DNA of 64,000 bases, from assembly GCF_014805625.2 (NCBI RefSeq), contig NW_023998414.1:10251212-10315211 (forward strand). The letters are read 5' to 3'. The notes beneath the pieces were generated by a model, which saw nothing but the letters and a program-made list of their open reading frames with translations, was not told the origin of the DNA and ran no database searches. Made by a program: the position numbers and the translations under genes. This DNA is from Glossina fuscipes (Eukaryota > Arthropoda > Insecta > Diptera > Glossinidae). Shown in pieces: positions 59,352 to 64,000 of this stretch. Each line of letters starts with the position of its first letter. Positions within the stretch are counted from its first letter, which is position 1.

Positions 59352-60452
59352 ATGTTTGATGTATTCGGCTCCGTTAAGGGGCTATTAAAAATCGATCAAG
59401 TCTGCATCGATAACAATGTATTCCGAATGCACTATAAAGCAACGGTAATCATATTGATTGCCTTCTCGCTGCTAGTGACATCGAGACAATATATTGGTGA
59501 TCCTATTGATTGCATAGTGGACGAGATACCGTTAGGTGTTATGGATACCTATTGTTGGATTTATTCTACGTTTACAGTGCCTGAACGTTTGACTGGCATT
59601 ACCGGTCGCGACGTTGTACAGCCGGGTGTCGGTTCGCATGTCGAGGGCGAAGACGAAGTCAAATATCATAAATATTATCAGTGGGTATGCTTTGTATTAT
59701 TCTTTCAAGCTATACTCTTTTACGTGCCTCGCTATTTATGGAAATCATGGGAGGGAGGCCGTCTAAAGATGTTAGTCATGGATTTAAATAGTCCAATTGT
59801 GAACGATGACTGTAAAAAGGATCGTAAACGTATACTGGTGCAATATTTTACCGAAAATCTAAATCGTCACAACTTTTACGCGTTTCGTTTCTTCCTATGC
59901 GAGGCTTTGAATTTCATAAATGTAATCGGTCAAATTTATTTTGTGGACTTTTTTCTGGATGGCGAATTCTCTACGTATGGCAGCGATGTCCTAAAATTTA
60001 CCGAAATGGAACCAGACGAACGTATCGATCCTATGGCGCGTGTATTTCCGAAAGTAACTAAATGCACCTTCCACAAATACGGTCCATCCGGTTCCGTGCA
60101 AAAGTTCGATGGACTTTGTGTACTACCGTTAAATATTGTTAATGAGAAAATTTACGTATTTTTATGGTTCTGGTTCATTATACTCAGCATTTTATCTGGA
60201 ATTTCATTGGTTTATCGCATCGCAGTTGTTATGGGTCCAAAATTGCGTCATCTGATGTTGCGTGCCCGGTCACGTTTAGCCGAAGTCGACGATGTCGATG
60301 CAGTTTCAAAGCGTTGCAATATCGGCGATTGGTTTTTACTTTATCAGTTAGGCAAAAATATTGATCCCTTGATTTATAAAGAAATTATGTCAGAGCTCGC
60401 TGTCGAGCTGAGTGGGGTAAATGTTACTCAAAAGCAACGCATGGAGGCTTAG
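59352..60452 (+). CDS. Inx2: Innexin 2
   Basis: A complete, intron-free gene of 366 residues for a gap-junction channel subunit of the plasma membrane, the most widely expressed innexin in flies. It matches recalled Drosophila Inx2 (367 residues) almost throughout, beginning MFDVFGSVKGLLKIDQVCID. TM1 is about 30-45; the first loop has C54 and C68; YYQW is at 108-111 leading TM2 (to about 127); the cytoplasmic loop is 130-178; TM3 is about 181-202; the second loop has C238 and C256 (VFPKVTKCTFHKYGPSG); TM4 is about 268-292; the cytoplasmic tail ends QKQRMEA. The start is the only in-frame Met that gives the family N-terminus. A T-rich tract lies just upstream (59260-59300), so a 5'-UTR intron is possible but not shown. 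Smaller overlapping frames are shadows. Confidence 0.98.
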   Translation: MFDVFGSVKGLLKIDQVCIDNNVFRMHYKATVIILIAFSLLVTSRQYIGDPIDCIVDEIPLGVMDTYCWIYSTFTVPERLTGITGRDVVQPGVGSHVEGEDEVKYHKYYQWVCFVLFFQAILFYVPRYLWKSWEGGRLKMLVMDLNSPIVNDDCKKDRKRILVQYFTENLNRHNFYAFRFFLCEALNFINVIGQIYFVDFFLDGEFSTYGSDVLKFTEMEPDERIDPMARVFPKVTKCTFHKYGPSGSVQKFDGLCVLPLNIVNEKIYVFLWFWFIILSILSGISLVYRIAVVMGPKLRHLMLRARSRLAEVDDVDAVSKRCNIGDWFLLYQLGKNIDPLIYKEIMSELAVELSGVNVTQKQRMEA

Positions 60453-60527
60453 ATAGTATTATTTTCTCTATTGACTATCTAACTAACCCTGTTACTATTA
60501 CTATTAATTAATATACACTTTTATAAA

Positions 60528-60887
60528 AATAAAAACAAAAAAACAAAAAAAAAATAAAAAAATAATTACAAAAATTACAAAAATTTCATAAACAATAGTA
60601 GACTACTTGACGGCGGAGCGAAACTCCAAAACTCATTAAGCATGCGTCTATACGATGTAAACGTTTCATTCGTTTACCACAATCGCTGTAAATGTTTATG
60701 ACATTAGTTTAGTATTGAATGCTTAGATTTATAAAATTTTTTAGATACAATCGAAAAAACAAAAAAAAAAACAATTTTTTCTTTTAATAAGTTATAATAA
60801 TTTATAAAATATTTAAGAAACTAAATATTAGTTTAGGAGTAATTTCGAAAAGTTCACTCAATTACTCTGAGTAAGATACAAAATAAA
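60528..60887 (+). terminator. Candidate polyadenylation signals of Inx2
   Basis: AATAAA at 60528-60533 (75 bases past the stop) and at 60882-60887 (about 430 bases past it, followed by AATGTAACTCC). The sequence between is A-rich 3'-UTR-like DNA without open frames. Which is used is unknown. Confidence 0.4.
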
Positions 60888-60899
60888 AATGTAACTCCA

Positions 60900-62447
60900 A
60901 GCAACTGCCGTTATTACGCAAACACAGATACTTTATTTACGGAGCATAAAACCAAGAGAGCTTGGCTTCTAAGAGTAAAACAATAAAGTAGAGAAGAGAG
61001 AAAGAAGAGATTGTTGCGCTTAGAGTTTAGTTTAGTTGAGAGAAAACCAAAATCAATATGGCTGCGCATGCTTTTTCATAACTTACATCTTATTAACCGT
61101 CAATAACGTTACAACATAATACTTAAGAGAAGAAAATGAAAGAAAGAAAGAAAGAAAGAAAGATCGGTTTTAAAAACAAATTCTTTCAGCATTTAATGAA
61201 AGCCAATAATCTTTCTTTTTTTTCTTTCTTTTTTTTTTATTCTTTCCGTAAAGTTGCTTCCAGTCGAAATATCTCCTAGATCTTATGGTTAAAGAAAAAA
61301 CCGGTTTGCGAACAAGTTTTAGGATGAGCTGAATTGAATTATGGAATAAATTTGAAAGAAGTTCAGGGCTTTTTTCGACTATTAATGTCAATTTATATAG
61401 TTTTTGTAATTTTTTTTTTTTCCTTGTTTTTCTTAAGCTTCGTTGTTTGTGTCATTAATACGCAAATGCTTGATATATAGGATAATTTCAAGCGAATTGA
61501 ATTCTTAGAAGCAACAACCAATTGATTGAATTTTTCGAAATTATTCGAACTAAGGCAAAAAAAAGCAGTACAATTCTTTTTTTTTTTTTCTCTCTCTTTT
61601 TTTTTTTTTTTTTTTTACATTTTCGACAACGAAATAAAAGACAATACTTACAACAGACTTTTACCAGTAACCGTTTTACTAAAACATTCCGAAGTAAACT
61701 TTATATACATATAAACACTTATACATGCAAATAAATATATATGTAAATATATATTATATATTTATGTATGTATATGCACTACAAAAACACATTAATTGCC
61801 TGCCATAAAACTTCATATCACTTAACGATAATTTATTATAGAATGACTGTGTTTAAGAAATGATTTAGGTTTCAAAAAAAAAAAAAAAAAAAAAAAAGGA
61901 AAAACATTTTTTACAATAAATGGAAAATAAATTCATTTAATTTTTAATTTTTTTCTGCGTTTGCTGCAACATCGAGTGCACTTTATTGTTGTTGTATGTA
62001 TTGTATATAAATGAAAAATAAAAAAAATAAAAATAAAAATTTTTTAATTAAAAATGATAAAAGACAAAAATTGAAAAATGACATTTTTTTTTTTTTTTTG
62101 TTTGATAAATATTTACTTATGCCATAATAAACTGAAATATTTGAAAAAAAAAAAAATGAAAGAAAAATATAAATAGACAATACATATAACACTCAAATCT
62201 TATCTTATCACGGACAAGTTAGCTTTAAAAAGTGAAAAATAACATAAAAACTAAAAGATGTTCATTAGGCAAACAATCCTAACAACAATTTCAAAATTTT
62301 ACATCAAGGCAGAACCTTTAGTTCAAAGTAAAAAATAATAATTACCCCACTCATTTCCTCCTTCTTTTATGCCTTTCATGCGATACATCGTTTAAAAAAA
62401 AAAAAAAAAAAAAAAAATTAAAATGAAAATAATTTATAATCGCTATG

Positions 62448-62485
<38 letters not shown>

Positions 62486-62990
62486 TGCCAACGGTTTAAT
62501 AAATTTTGCCACTGATCGAGTGATCCACTGCCTTTATTTCACACGTACGTACGCACGCACGCCCGCTCGCACGCACGCACGCACGCACAGACATATTTGT
62601 TATCATCAACGCTTTACATATTATACCAAGATTGATTCACAATTCAACAGCCCAGTTAAGGAAAGCCAAGAAAGACGCTCGGTTCAGTAAAAACTCTCAC
62701 GAAAAGTAAGTTGATTTTATTAATTAAGACTTTTTCGTATCCGTTTTTTTTTTTTTTTGTAAACATTTTTATTTGCTCTTAACGAAAGATGACCGTTTTA
62801 TTAATCAACACTCACGAGTTAATTGGTATCGGTAGAGCGCTTAGTGTTGCTCAATTAATTAAAAATGGCCTGAAATTATTTGATTGCTGTAAACTAGTGT
62901 TAGATATAAAGGCTACAGGTAACCTTGAAATTTACCTATAGCATGACATTTCAAATCCTTTAAACTTCAGTTGGAAGTAAAAAGTCAATA
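60900..62990. other. Gene-free stretch with many simple repeats
   Basis: No supported gene. Contains (GAAA)n at 61139-61162, T and A runs at about 61577-61616, 61875-61897, 62393-62417 and 62453-62483, and a (CGTA)(CGCA)n repeat at 62541-62589, which is unusually CpG-rich for this window. Confidence 0.65.
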
Positions 62991-63009
62991 TCGAATCATA
63001 TAGATGAAA

Positions 63010-63130
63010 TATGGTGCGGGTTCAAGTCTCGTCGCGTTAGAGCAACACTAGGCTATAGTGAGTGCTTAGTCAATCTAAGCATAACACCCACCGATTCGTT
63101 ACGCGCCTAATTTCCTCCCCTTTTTCTAAT
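63010..63130 (+). repeat. Possible SINE-like fragment with B-box
   Basis: GGTTCAAGTCTC at about 63018-63029 is B-box-like, and the following 'gagtgcttagtcaatctaag' and CACCCACCGATTCG resemble the body of the 21.4-kb copy. No convincing A-box is present at the expected distance. Confidence 0.3.
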
Positions 63131-63867
63131 CGTCACAATGCTGATAATTCCCTGAATGATTTAATAATATGTGTATGCGTAGGAAAAAAAAAAAAAAAAT
63201 AGTTATATTCAAAATAAATGCAATTTTTCTTCAATAAAAAGCAATTTCTGATAACAAAAATGTCGTGATAAACTTGTCAAGGGATAAAAGAAATTTCATT
63301 CGCCTACATTTACTACGAACGCACGTTGTTCGACTGCAATATTCGAAATAGTATAACATTTTGAATTAACTTAGATTTGTCCATATGTCCAGTTTAGGAA
63401 GGTATACGTATAGACATACAAATAAATTGTTGCTGGCTTTTTGGCCGTCTGCCATCTGTATGTTGAATATGTATGTAAAGAACTCTTCCCATCTGCATTG
63501 CTTTGCCTATTTGACTAAAAGAAAATACCTGCAGATTGGCAATAATCTTTCTAAATATGCTCTAAACCCGAAACCTGATTTCGATGATCTAAAAATTGTA
63601 ATTCCGATATATAAGAAGCAAAGACCGTCTATAGGAGCATCGAAGAAATGTAAGAATTGCCAATTGTGAACAATATCGGACAAAAACGATATGCAGACGC
63701 AATAAATGCTAGTAAGACAATTATATGTAGAGAAATAAACGAATAGTCGCAGTACTTGTTTGTAGGTCACGGAAAAGATCTACAAATCAGCAATATGAGC
63801 TGAATGAAAGTCCAATCGACAGACATGAAATAGAAGAGCAGATCGTTTTAAAATCATATCGTTGCCG

Positions 63868-63901
<34 letters not shown>

Positions 63902-64000
63902 CGATTTCACGACTTATAGTAATACCTAAGAAATAGATACAAACGACTATCAGGAAATATACATTTCTAACGCATGCAAAATTCGCAATTGGACTGGTTG
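63130..64000. other. Gene-free right edge
   Basis: A 94-codon plus frame at 63385-63669 and its antisense partner show no domain, signal peptide or family resemblance, so I do not call a gene. (TA)n lies at 63871-63900. Confidence 0.5.

Noticed and set aside
1..64000. tRNA, rRNA and CRISPR features
   Set aside because: Looked for on both strands. No cloverleaf with anticodon arm, no rRNA-like block and no regularly spaced repeat-spacer array. The only regular repeats are microsatellites.

Overview
The window looks like a nuclear genomic segment from a higher fly (Diptera, most likely Schizophora). It is strongly AT-rich and full of long poly(A)/poly(T) runs and AT microsatellites. It carries three members of the insect gap-junction (innexin) family in an arrangement that resembles the ogre / Inx2 / Inx7 cluster of Drosophila. 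Splice sites, signal peptides and family signatures are readable; there are no bacterial-type operons. The species cannot be fixed from the sequence; a calyptrate or tephritid fly would fit the repeats.

Layout. At 3662-3910 (minus) is the first coding exon of ogre (Inx1); the rest of that gene lies left of the window beyond an intron of at least 3.6 kb. At 30313-30741 (plus) is a complete single-exon gene for a secreted, probably GPI-anchored Ly6/uPAR (three-finger) protein. At 44317-48103 (minus) is a complete four-exon Inx7 gene, whose splice junctions I reconstructed to give 423 codons plus stop. At 59352-60452 (plus) is a complete Inx2 with an intron-free 366-codon reading frame. Inx7 and Inx2 are divergent, with 11.2 kb between start codons.

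The rest is transposon debris and simple repeat. I recognise five decayed mariner-superfamily remnants (11.5, 13.2, 18.7, 25.5 and 32.1 kb; three with recognisable terminal inverted repeats), a probable Tc1-type HTH remnant (20.0 kb), a probable hAT-type MITE (29.0 kb), a probable Ty3/gypsy pol C-terminal remnant (5.8 kb), and a tRNA-like SINE family. Three large families of non-coding interspersed repeats (called A, B and C here) occur many times in both orientations. A 2-kb foldback structure lies at 37.25-39.32 kb, with two arms of about 320 bp. A 100-N assembly gap sits inside an AT microsatellite at 29665-29764.

Function: ogre, Inx2 and Inx7 are gap-junction channel subunits of the plasma membrane, and their linkage probably reflects tandem duplication. 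The Ly6 gene is unrelated in sequence and sits between ogre and Inx7. I found no tRNA, rRNA or CRISPR feature, and no evidence for a novel multi-gene system. The most unusual items are the foldback element, a hairpin-bearing terminal module shared by different repeat families, and the intronless Inx2 next to a four-exon paralogue.
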